From NCBI RefSeq assembly GCF_019393635.1, contig NC_057864.1:445850822-445914821 (forward strand): DNA of 64,000 nucleotides. The letters are read 5' to 3'. The position numbers and the translations under genes were made by a program. Below the pieces are notes generated by a model, which was not told where the DNA came from, did not search any database, and worked only from the letters and a program-made list of their open reading frames with translations. Positions 1 to 11,700 of the stretch are shown in pieces. This DNA is from Dromiciops gliroides (taxonomy: Eukaryota > Chordata > Mammalia > Microbiotheria > Microbiotheriidae). The first letter of the stretch is position 1, and every line of letters starts with the position of its first letter.

Positions 1-380
1 CAGACATCTCCCTTTTCTTTATTCTCATTGCCACCACCCTAGGTCAGGCCCTCATTACCTCTTGCTTGGATAATTGGCCTCCCTTGTGTAGTCCAGCCTT
101 CACAGAGCTGCTTCAATCTTCCTAAAGTACTCACCTGGCCTGGGTGCTGTTTTGTTTTGAACAAAACCCATCAAGAACCTTCAGTGGCTTCCCATTTCCT
201 CAAGAATAAAAACTCCTTAGCTTGATTTTTTTTAAGGCCCTCCACAGTCTGGCTCTGACTTACCTTTCTATCCTCGTTACTTCTCTATCCCCCTTGAGGA
301 TAGATGCTGCTGCCTTTTTGTCTCTGTGACATCTAGTACTATGCTTTGCACATTACCAGTGCTTCGTATGGATTTATGGG
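1..380 (+). mobile_element. L2 LINE 3' fragment
   Basis: Phrases such as aaaactccttagcttga, ggccctccacagtctggctc and gacatctagtactatgcttt follow the L2 3' consensus on the plus strand. It lies in the TTF2 intron before the first exon in view. Confidence 0.7.
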
Positions 381-469
381 ACTCAATTATTTAAATGCAA
401 CCTAAAGAAATGGTGAAGTTGCAAAAGGCCAATGCCAGCTAGAAGTAGCAATGACTGCTATCCAGAAGT

Positions 470-590
470 GCAGTCGACCCCTTCTCGGATTTGTGGAGAT
501 TTTTGTTCACGTATTGGTTACACACGGGGGGCTGCTCGGGTCTTCCACCTTTGACCTGTTACATCTTATCCCATTAGGAATTGATCTACT
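470..590 (+). mobile_element. Tigger-like DNA transposon end
   Basis: cagtcgaccccttctcggat resembles the cagtcgaccctcgttattcg type end of pogo/Tigger elements. Only a short fragment is recognisable. Confidence 0.4.
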
Positions 591-879
591 CTGATCATGA
601 TGTACCCACTGACTCTTACAGGGCGGTCTGTAGATCTTGGCAATTATAATCAGAATGAGGACTTCTTGGGATTTTTTTGTTGTTTTGTTTTGTTTTGTTT
701 TTTACCAATTCAGTACAGCTTTTATATCCCGAAAGTTGTCAACATCATCTTTATTTGGAGAAAATGTATATTTGTTCAGACTAATCATAGGTCTTTTTAG
801 GTACTGATTACTCATCGTCATCACCCCTGACATTCATTTGCTAATTTAGGTTTTACAGGGTGCTTTATGTACATTAGTT

Positions 880-1400
880 TATTTGAATTTAACAATCCTT
901 TGAGGTGGTTACAATAGATGTTCACCATTTTACAGATGAAGAAACTGAGGCTCAAAGGAGCTAAGTGATTTGCTTATAGTCACACAAATTCTAAATGGAG
1001 GTTAGATTGGAACTCAGGTCGTCCTGACACAAATCCTGTCTTCTGTCTGCTATGCCACACTGCAAGATGAAAATAAATGCCTCCTGAAAATCCCCATTTA
1101 ATGACATTATGTAGGTATGGGAAATGTTTCCATTTCAGAGAGCTTCTGAAATTCGAATAATGCTCGCGTCTCTAGATAATCAGAGATATATCTATTATTA
1201 GATATTTTCCCGTGACACCTTTTTAAGGTGAAAATTTTCTCTCATTCTACAGATGAGGAAACTGAAACCCCCCAAAGTTGGATGATTTGCCTATACTAAG
1301 ACAGTAAGCCAAGATTTGAATCTGAGTCTCTTGATTTTAAGTTCAGACTTTTTTTCCACTATAATATGCTATCTCCCAGAGTGCATTTGTATCATTAAGA
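880..1400 (-). mobile_element. Two MIR-type SINE fragments
   Basis: At 905-1070 and 1228-1380 the minus strand carries MIR cores (on plus: ttttacagatgaagaaactg, acagatgaggaaactgaaac). The rest of this intron (380-880, 1400-1792) shows only the Tigger-like end and nothing else recognisable. Confidence 0.6.
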
Positions 1401-1792
1401 TTGCTGACAATATTCTGCCTAGCAAAAAGAAAGATAGGCACTAGACAACATTATGATGGCAAGAGAAAGTATTTACTATTTGGCATTTTGATGATAGCTT
1501 TTTCAGCTTTTGATTCTGCAGAACATCCTGTAGAGGTTGGTTGATATTTTTTGAGACCAAGGCCTAAATTAGGACATCATGAGGAGTCTTGTAGCAGATT
1601 ATAAGTGGATCTGTAAATGAGTCTCCTAAATTTTGGTTCTTTCTAGGAGAAGGGAAACCTGGAAAGACTAAAGGAAGTTAAAAACATAAGGTTATGCTTT
1701 CTATTCCTTCCATTTCTTCTGAGACACATTTTACACGTGTACATCATTATAACTGTGTATTAGAATCTTTATTCTTTGATCGCCTCTTTCAG

Positions 1793-2716
1793 GAACCCAT
1801 TGCTAATGAGCACTTAAGCAGTAAAGCCCAGGATACATGTGATTGGCTCCAGCATTCCAGCCAGCCAAGAAATCCTTTTAAAATTTTAGATAAGAACCAA
1901 GAACCATCCCTCTGGAAACAACTAAACAGAGGTGAAAATGAGGAAAAGAGAGCTGAAAAGAAGCAGAAGGAAAAGAAAGATCAACTTTTGCCACAAAACA
2001 AGGAGCAGAAGTCTGTGCCAGAGTCCAGTGTGAAAGAGAAACTTCCTCTGGATGTGGGAATAAGAAAATCTCAGGCACCAGAGAAGGGAACAGTGCTTCA
2101 AAATAAAGTAAAAGATCACACAGTTTCACACCCAAAAAGCTTTTCTCAGGTTAAACCAGACCTTCCTTGTCAGGAAGACCCAAGGAAACAGTCTGTTCCT
2201 CTTAAAGAGAAGAAACCGAAAGATGCAAGTTCCTTTGTCTCAAGTGAATCAGCACCTCAAGGGGAGAGTGAAACCAAGCATAAGCCTCTAGGTAATGTCA
2301 GTCTGGACACTGTAAACAAGGCCCAAAGAGAGCTGCCTAAGAACTCCGAGGCCAAAGAAACAAAGGTCAAGGCCGATCCTGGTCCACAGACAAAACCGAA
2401 GAGTCAAAGCCTGGTGCAGCTAGAGATTCCTAGAGTAGCCCCTCCGAGAGAGGCCAGTGGACAGTTAGTATCAGCAGCAGCTCCAGGAGAAAGGAAGGGC
2501 ATCTGTGAAAGCAGTGAAGGTGTTGTTTCCTCCAAACCGGAAAACTCCCTACAGGTTCAGGTGCCTGAGGATTCAACACAGAAAAAGAATCTTAAAGCAC
2601 CTGAGACGAGTGAGCCGAGATCAATCCCAGGATTCACAAAGACGCTGAAGAAGGTGGAGCCTTTAGACCCGATGAGCCAACATTTGCATCTCACAGCACA
2701 ACTTAAGCAAAAAAAG
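1793..2716 (+). CDS. TTF2: TTF2 exon a (large linker exon, first one in window)
   Basis: The acceptor is a Ctttcag just before 1793 and the donor is AAG|gtgacc after 2716, both at phase 0. It encodes 308 residues, starting EPIANEH, with the recognisable block [18 protein letters not shown] near the start and LKQKK at the end. The middle is Lys-, Ser-, Pro- and Gln-rich with no visible fold, as in the human linker between the zinc finger and the helicase. An ATG-started reading frame begins at 1694, but that part is intronic. Confidence 0.93.
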
Positions 2717-5700
2717 GTGACCGTGGCCACTGTCTTGTTTGTTTGTGTGTGGTGAGAGTGACTTTAGTCCATAAATGTGGGTAATTTAGAGGTAATGCTT
2801 TCTGGAGAGTGGCTCTTAGAAACATTTGTGCTTAGCATATTTTTATATACTTAACCTAGATACCCCCTGTTGGCTGGGTTAGAGAGAATTTTAGAGTGAG
2901 CACTTCAGATAATACTGTAGTGGAAATGAGAACCCAGAACATGCTTTCTAGGAAGCATCCAGCAAGAAAAAATGAGCTGGTTTCAGTCAGTCTTTGTTAT
3001 GGGCAGACATTGCTCCAGAAGTAATGCTTAAAAGCTTTAAGGATAACATAAGAAAGGAAAAGGGATAGTCAAGGGCATTTCCCATACCCCCTCTGTTCCC
3101 TTTCTGGAGTGGGGAAAACGTTAGGGGGAACACCCTCCAGAGCACAGTGTAGCAGCCGAGCTTCAAGGTGCTCAGTATTTTGCTGTGTTTTTGTTTATAA
3201 TTCTCTCTCATTGCCTGCTGAGAAGACAAGGACATGAGTCTAACCAAATCTGCTTTTCAGAGTACACTGGCAACAGTGAACATCCAGGCCCTTCCAGACA
3301 AGGGCGAGAGGCTCCTCAAGCAAGTTCAGGATTTGGAGGCTGCCCTCAGCGCTCTCTCCCTGGCCACAGTGACAAGTACAGACCAAGGTACGGTGAGTTA
3401 TGCCCTGGTTAACTGTCTGGTTGTAGTTCAGAAAAGCCACATCAGGCCCGCCACACAGGCAAGCACAGGTGGACTCACTTGCCATTCTCCTCGTTTGGTC
3501 CTCCTGCTTTTGCCCGTGAGAGTTTTCTTTCAAAGCACATCCTAGTTTTGGAATGAATACTCTGTGCCCAGGGGAAGTTCTCTCATTTCCATCATTTAAG
3601 CAATTTTGGGAATCCCCCTTTCTGTCCAGGAAGCTTTCCCTCTCACTAATTAGAATGTAGAAGGTAGTCGCACCTAACTCCCGTGATTCTCACATCATTG
3701 ATTGGCCTCTTTATTTTTCTAAACTTTTGATGGTTTTCTACTTTTCAAACAGGGAGTAATAAGGAAAGAGGTGCTTATGACCATCTGCCATGCAACCCAT
3801 TCCCTAAATCCACTGCAGAAGCGCCTTGCGCAGTGCCACCTAAACCACTGCATTGTCAAGATCCTCACCCACCTGGTTCTTTGGGATTGCATGCTGGGGG
3901 TTCCAGCAAGTACTATGGAGGTAAGATCAGTTTTCATTGTGAATTTTTTGTTTTGTTTTGTTTTGTTTTTTGTGTGTGAGGCATTTGGGGTTAAGTGATT
4001 TGCCCAGGGTCACACAGCTAGTATTACGTGTCTGAGGCTGGATTTGAACTCAGGTCCTCCTGACTCCAGGGCCGGTGCTCTATCCACTGCGCCACCTAGC
4101 TGCCCCCATCGTGAATTCTTAACCGTCACAAATATTACAGATAACAGAATGGTGCTAGCTTTTGAATGACCTTGTCTTCATGTGAAAGCAAAAGCTATTT
4201 TTGAACTCTTAATGAAGATCATGGTACTCTGGGAAGTTTAACTCACCATTTAGACCTAATCCAGTTCTTCTTCACGTCCTTATGAGGTAGATAAACGAAT
4301 TTTTAAGCGTTGAAGCATTTTGTGCTTGTAGTTTTCTTCTCACCAATTTTATATGTGGGTGGATGCACGCGTACCTTCTCTTGTGGTTAATGTGCTTAGA
4401 GGTATAAAAGAACTAGAATTACACTTAAAAAAAACTTTGTTGTAGGATCATAAATTTATTTATCTTTAGAGTTGTATTGATGCCTTTTGTTTTCACACAA
4501 GTCATTTCCTACTACCGTATTTTCCCCTGACCTTACTGAATGCTGTCCCTAGTAACAAAGGAAAACAGGTTAGCAAAACTAATCAACAAAAGGTTCTTGT
4601 CTGTCGTCGTATGCAATGTTCCACACCCATGTTGTTGTTCAGTCATTTTCAGTCCTGTAAGATTCTCCTTGACCCCATTTGGGGTTTTCTTGGCCGAGAT
4701 CCTAGAGTGGTTTTCCTTTCCTTCTCCAGGTCATTTTATAGATGAGGAAACGGAGGCCAAGAGGGTGAAGTGACTTGCCCAGGGTCACACAGCTAGGAAG
4801 TGTCTGAGGCTAGACATGAATTTAGGAAGATGAATCTTCCTGACTCCAGGCCCAACGCTCCATGCACTATGGTACCACCTAGCTGCCCTCTACACCCATA
4901 GTCTCCTCCCTTTCCAGGCTTTGAGTGCAGGTTTCTGCTTCCAAAACGAACACTTATTTCACTATACTGAACTGCCTCTCACATGTTTCAACTATTGTGG
5001 CATTTTAACAGGAAAAATGAATAGCCTCTGTCCAGCCAGGTTATGTAAAATCAGATTTATAACACTTTTCCTAGGCAATGTCCATTTGTACGGGGGCCGG
5101 ATGACCCAAGATCGCCTTCAGGCTGTATGGAAAGTTACAAGTGAAGCCATTGACCAACTCCACAAGTCTCTTGAATCATGTCCTGGCAAGGCGTCTGTAG
5201 CAGAAGATCCAGAGGGGTTGAAGGTAAACCGAATAAGGAAAAAAAAAAGCAGCTCAGTCAAACTAACCAACACATCAAAAAATTCTCACTGTCTGTGCAT
5301 TGTTCCGTACTCCTTGTCCCCCACCACCGCAAAGAAGAGGGTGGAGAGGTTTCTGGTCATTCTACTTTCACTCTCATTGATTTTGATGTCTTCATTTCCA
5401 TTGCTGTTGTGTCTGTTGTTTCCCTGGTCCTGCTTACTTGACTTTGATCAGTTCACAAGTCTTCTCATGTTTCTCTGGTCATCATCTTTGGTATTCCTTC
5501 ATGTACCACAGCTTGTTTAGCCATTCTCCAGTTGATAGCTGTCTACTTTGTTTCCAGTTCTTTACTGCTTTTAAAAGTACTGGGACAGCTAGGTGGTGTA
5601 GTGGATAGAGCACCGGCCCTGGAGTCAGGAGGACCTGAGTTCAAATGTAGCCTCAGGCACTTAACACTTACTGGCTGTGTGACCCTGGGCAAGTCACTTA

Positions 5701-8700
5701 ACCCCAATAGCCTCACCAAAAAAAAAAAAAAAGTACTGCTATTTAGGCGTGGGGCTTTTTTCCCCCCATCATTGACCTGTTCAGAACATATGGGGTCAAA
5801 TGATAGACATTTTAGTCTCTTTCTTGGCATAATTCCAAATTGCATTCTAGAATGATTGGGCCAATTCACAGCTCTACTAAATAGTACATTAATGTACCTG
5901 TCTTTTTACAACCCCTCCAATATTCAGTGAGTCAATGGATAAATATTTATTAGTGCTTGCTATGTGCCAGGCACTGTGCTAAGTGCTACAGATACAAAAA
6001 GCGAAAGACAATCCCTGCCCTCAAGTAGCTTACACACTCATCTGTTCCCATTTTCTAAAATCCTTGCCAATTTTGGGGCATTAGGTGAAACCTCAAAGTT
6101 GAACCCCTTTATATTATAGAGATTGTTGTGGTCCAGGTGACAAATTCTGTTATATATGAACAACTTGTCTGAAATAGCCTAGCATGGTGAACTGATTCTA
6201 ATATATCATTTCTATCTCTGGATGCTTTAGTAACTTCTCTGCTGACATCCTTCCTATTATGTTTAGTAATGAAATAGTCCAGTTTATCACTAAACATTTA
6301 TTAAGTTCATACCATCCATAACCAATCAGCCAGCAAATTTATCAAACACCTACCAAGTGCACTAGAGATACAAAAAGAAACAAAAGATAGTCCCTGCCCT
6401 CAAGAAGTTTGTAATCTAATGGGGGAGATAACAAGCAAACAAAAACATAGACAAATTATATACAGGATAAATAGGAAGTAATTGATAGAGGGAAGGCAAT
6501 AGAATTAAGAGGAGTTGGAAAAGCGGATTTTAGTGGGAATTAAAGGAAGCCAGGAAGATCAGTAGTTGGAGCAGAAGAGGGAGAAGGTATATTTGAGAAA
6601 TATTTCAAAGGTGAAATGGACAGACCTTAGCAACAGATTGGATATAGAGGGTGAGAGAGAGTGTAGAGTCCAGGATGATTCCTAGGTTGAGCCTGCAGGG
6701 CTCTGGGACAGTGCTGTCCTCTGTAGCAATAGGAAAGGGAGGAGGGGGAGGGCTTAGGGGAAAGATAATGCGTTCCATAATAACATTTTATTAGCTACTT
6801 TGGGGATGAGGAAGAAGATGAACAGTGTCCCTACCACTTACGAGGCAAGAGAAGGCCAGGCAAGCGGGCAGGAGTCCCAGAGAACTTGCCCCCTTGTAGG
6901 TGTGAATTTATCCTGACCTGAAAGTGGCTCTTTCAGTTTAAGTCTTAAATAAGTTCAGAGGAAAAAATCGTTGTCTGTTAAGGTAAGTCAGGAAAAGATT
7001 CCACTATTTGATAAATCTGATTGTAAGAAAGGTTTTCCTTAACATTGAGCCTAGACCTTTCCAGCAGTTTCCAACTTGGGTTCCTATTTCATAGGACCAT
7101 AGATTTAACATTGGAACAGACCTCACTCACTAAATTATCCTCCTCAAAGTCCAGTGAGGTAACTTGCCCGTGCTCAAAGAAGTAGCTGAAAACATCTGAT
7201 CCTTCTTCCACATGGCTTCTTTTCAGATGCTTAAAGACAGTGGTCCTTCCCCTCCCCACCTCCCAGTCTTTTCTGGGCCTCAGTTTCTTCACCATTAAGA
7301 GGTTAAACTAAATGACCTTTAAGGTATTTTCCCATTCTAAATTCATGATTCTATCCTGTGATAGTCTGTATCTGGTGACTTGAATGCATCCAGGGCAGCT
7401 AAGTGCTCTTTTAATACCTTCCTACAAATCTTGACTATTGGCAGCCCTGATGGACAGAACTAACAAGCGGCTCTACAAAGGCAAGCCAGCCAGCTTCCGG
7501 ACGCTGAAGACCACCTGACTTGTTTTCACCAGGCTTCTCGTCATGGTGGGCCTTCCCTACAGTGTAATTTGGCTAGGCTCATGTAGGCGTGTGGGTTTCC
7601 AGTGTGAGGTCAGCGTGCACAGGCTCTCCCTGGGGTTTCTAATTTTAGCCAAAGATGGAGTCATAGAAACCCCAAATCACGATTAATTCCTTACACTATC
7701 AATACCCTATTAACCAGTTTTGTTTTATCTTTTCCAGTCTAAATGTCATTGTGTTTGGCAAAGAAAATAGAAGCAAGAGTTGAATAATTGATCTGCTGTC
7801 TTTCCATTGCCCCATCCACATTGAGCAGCAGTCTTACCCTTTCTTTGATCCTTCTCTTTTACCCATTACAACTAAAAACAAACAGCAAACAACAAAATGA
7901 CATCTTTAGTGCCTGAGGCATTCTTTATCTGCCTCAGATCATTCCGGTTTAGTGTTCCTCACATGACTTTAATGGTACTGCTTCATGCTTTTGTATTCAT
8001 CCTGTCTTATCTGTCCTTACCTCCTTCTTCTGTACATTATCCTCTCAAAATCTAAAATGATTGAGTTCACCTGTGTATTCACATTGGCCTCTTTAGACAA
8101 GTTACCCTTTTCATTGAAATCATTTCTCCATGTCATCAGGATTTTATTATTGTTTCTCATCTCCCTTGGTCCAGCTTTCCTTTTAGTCCATGGGATCCTA
8201 TCTGTTGTGTCTCTGAACCCTTTGAAGTGCACTCTCCTCTAATTAGGTGGGTAGCTTGCCTGTGCTCTTATCATAAATTCTAAGAGTTGAATGGCCACTT
8301 CCCTCTGAGGTTCCCTATCATTTCTATTTCAACAAGCAGTATGAACACGAGAGATAAATTTGCAGTGGTGTACATAGAATATTCTCTGTCTTTCTGCCAT
8401 AACTAAGTAGGTGCTATTGATGCTCACAATGCAGCTGGGTTTCCAGCCTAGAGCAGAAATAAAGGGGTTCAAGAAATGCTTTTTCACTCTTCAGGTTATG
8501 AGGTGGAATGAAATGCCCATTTAAAAATGGAAGAAATTATTTTAATAAGGATTTAAAGAGGCAGAGTAGAATTTTTATCTTTGTCAAGAAATTAGAAGGA
8601 GGAAGAACGTAATGCAGGAGAAAGGGAAGATGGAAGGACAATGGGACACGGGTTGGTTTCAAACTGATGTTTCTTTTGTAAATGAAGAGCATGTAATAAA

Positions 8701-11700
8701 GAAGCAAAGTGTTAGATTCTGAGTAACCACAGCTAAGCACAGCATGACTGGCCGAGTTATACTTTACACTTGATTTCTCTTCTCAGGTCCCTTTGCTTCT
8801 GCATCAAAAGCAAGCATTGGCATGGTTGTTATGGAGAGAGAATCAGAAACCTCATGGAGGAATTCTAGGTAAATGGAGAACTATTGGCCTTTGTGAGTAC
8901 ATGTAGCCTGAAGACAGAATATCTGCAGAGATGGTATGATAAGGGGAAGGAAGTGGCAAACAGTTTCAATGCAGAGTTATAGCCAATCTTGTGAACCTAA
9001 TAGGAGTTTTGTGGATTTTTGTTTATTTGTTTTGAAGGTGGTTGTCCCTAGCTCTCCTTTTTTCCCCCTAGTCTTGCCATTCTGCTACAGGCATTTATTT
9101 ATTTATCAAAATTTTAAAAATTTGCAAATTTAAAATATCCATGGGTGTTTTCTGGCATACATGTTCTGGGTCAGTTTATTTTAGTTACTAAGTTCTTTTT
9201 TTAAAAATTATTTGGCTTACAGTGTTGTTGTTTTTAACATCTTTTTTTTTAAAGTTTTGAGATCTAAATTCTGTCCTTTACTCTCTTTCCCTACCCCTTC
9301 ACAGAGATGGTAAGCAATCTGATCTAGGTTATCCATGTGCAGTCATGTAAAACATTTCTGTATTAGTCTCCATTTTCTTTTTCTAAAATTCCTTTAAAAT
9401 TCACTCTACTCCCAACTTGCTTTTTTTTGTCCTCCCCTTAATTCATCCTTTTCCCAGTTAAGTTCCTAAGCTTACTTCTATAAGCTGCCATTTCTTCTCA
9501 AACAGTGTAATGCTAGTTATTAATCACAAGAATCTCTACAATTTAATTATTTTCTAGTTGCTTTGGTTCTGATGAGACTAAATTCATTCCTAAATCCAGT
9601 GATTAGTAGGGGCAATCTTTTATTCCTAGAATAAAATTCCTAAAATGGGCAGAAGATAAGTCTCCATATCTTATAATGTAATTAACTGCCATTAGAACTA
9701 CTTCTCTTTTGGTAGCTAGTTTTTTAAATGGAAGGCATGTCATTTGGTCTTAGTTTTTCCATTTTGTAAAACTTAAGAGTACTTTACCATCCCTTCTAGG
9801 AATGGAATTCAATTTAGTGATCAAGGAAAAGCACTTGGAGGGTGCTTAGATGATGTAAGGTTAGCTAACATTTGTGTGTGAACTTTTTCAAGTGCACCAT
9901 TTCTGGGAACTTTGGAAGTTCTGAGTCAAGTAGTAAAGAATCCAGATACCTGTCAATGGGGAGAAAACCTGGGTCTCCTTTCAGCCCAAGAGCTTTAGGG
10001 GAAGAAGCCCTGTGAAGGGAAAGGGAAGCAAAGAAAGTACACACGGCTTTGAAGGAAGGCTAATCCTTTACCCCGAATAACTAGCTCTCTCTTGTGTTCT
10101 TCTTTTTCAGCGGATGACATGGGCTTAGGCAAGACCCTGACCATGATCGCACTCATTTTAGCCCAGAAGAATCAGGAGCAGAAGAAAAATAAAGACCAAA
10201 AGCTGGTTTTATGTCTCTCCAGAGATGGTAGGGGGGGTTTCCTCTGGGCTGAGAGAAGGAGGCTTCACATTAGAGCAGCCCAAACACCCCAGGTTCTATC
10301 TAGCCCATCTAGGGAGGAACCAGCTAATTTCTCAGGCGTCATTTTAAATAAAAACCCAGAGTGTCTACAGACCTCACTAAAATCAGCAAATTTTCTATCT
10401 AGAAAATATTTTTGAATTGATTTTTGTTTAAGAAAAAATCCATCTTTCTTTCCTTTCCTCCATTGAAAAGGGAAGAAAAACAAAACTTTTATAACAAATA
10501 TTCATAGTCATGACAAACAAATTCCTGTATTGGCCATATTAAAAAAAAATATGGCTTAATATGCACCTTGACTCCGTTAGCTCTCTGTCAGGAGCTGGGT
10601 GCATGTTTCACCTTGAATCATCTGGAATTGTGTGTGATCATTGGGTTGATTCTTAGGCCTTTCATACTTAAGTTTTCACAATGTAATTATTATGTAAGTT
10701 GTTTTCCTGGTGGCACAGTGAATAGGATGAGTTAAGATCAGCCTTAGACACTTACCAGCTGTGCGACCTTGGGAAGTCATTTAGCCTCTGCCTCAGTTTC
10801 CTTATCTGTAAAATGAGGATAATAATAACATCTACCTCCCTGAGTATTGTGAAGATCTTAGCTCAGTGACTGGCACCTAGTAGGTACTTAATAAATACTT
10901 GTTGCCTTCCCTTCCCCCTCTCATTTCACTCGGCATCAGTTCATACAAGGTATCCCAGATTTCTCTGAAGCCTTCCCTTCGATCGTTTCTCATAGCACAA
11001 TAGTATCCTGATACATTCAGATGCCATGATTTGTTAGCCATTCCCCAATTGATGGACATGCCCATAAGTGCTAGTTCTTTGCCACCACAAAAAGAACTAC
11101 TATAAATGTGTTTGTACATATATGTCATCTTGTGGGAGGATCTCCAGTGGGATTTCCCAGAGATCACGTTGGGCCATGTGTTATTTAAGGTAGTGATCAT
11201 AGATAGCAAGTTGAAAGTGACATAAAATTAGGAGGGATAGCTAGCACCTTAGATGGCCAAGTCAGGATTTTAAATGATCTTTATTTAGAATCACAGAATA
11301 CGAGAGTTGCAAGGGATGTCATTGCCCATCTAGCCTGACTCTTGTGCCAAAGGAATTCTCACTACAACATACACAACAAAAACTCATCTAGCCTTCACTT
11401 GACTACCTCAAAGGAAGGGAAATTGGCCGCTTCTTTAGACAGTCCTTTGGACAACTCTGTTAGTAAATTTTTCTTGCATCGGGCTTAGATTTGCCCCTTT
11501 ACAATTTCTCCCCATGCTTCCTGGTTCTTCCTGATAACAAACAGAACAAACCTAACCCCTCTTCCACATGACAGGCTTTCACACACTTACAGACACAGCT
11601 ATCGTGTCTCCCATGTCTTCTTTTGTTCAGACTAAACTTCCTTCAGTTGATCCTCATGTCATGAGGATCACCATTCTGGTGGCTCTTCTCCACTTGCTCT

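Noticed and set aside
3653-3998. Alternative frame across TTF2 exon c
   Set aside because: It is open by chance; joining it to exon d gives a stop, and the phase-1 frame matches human TTF2.
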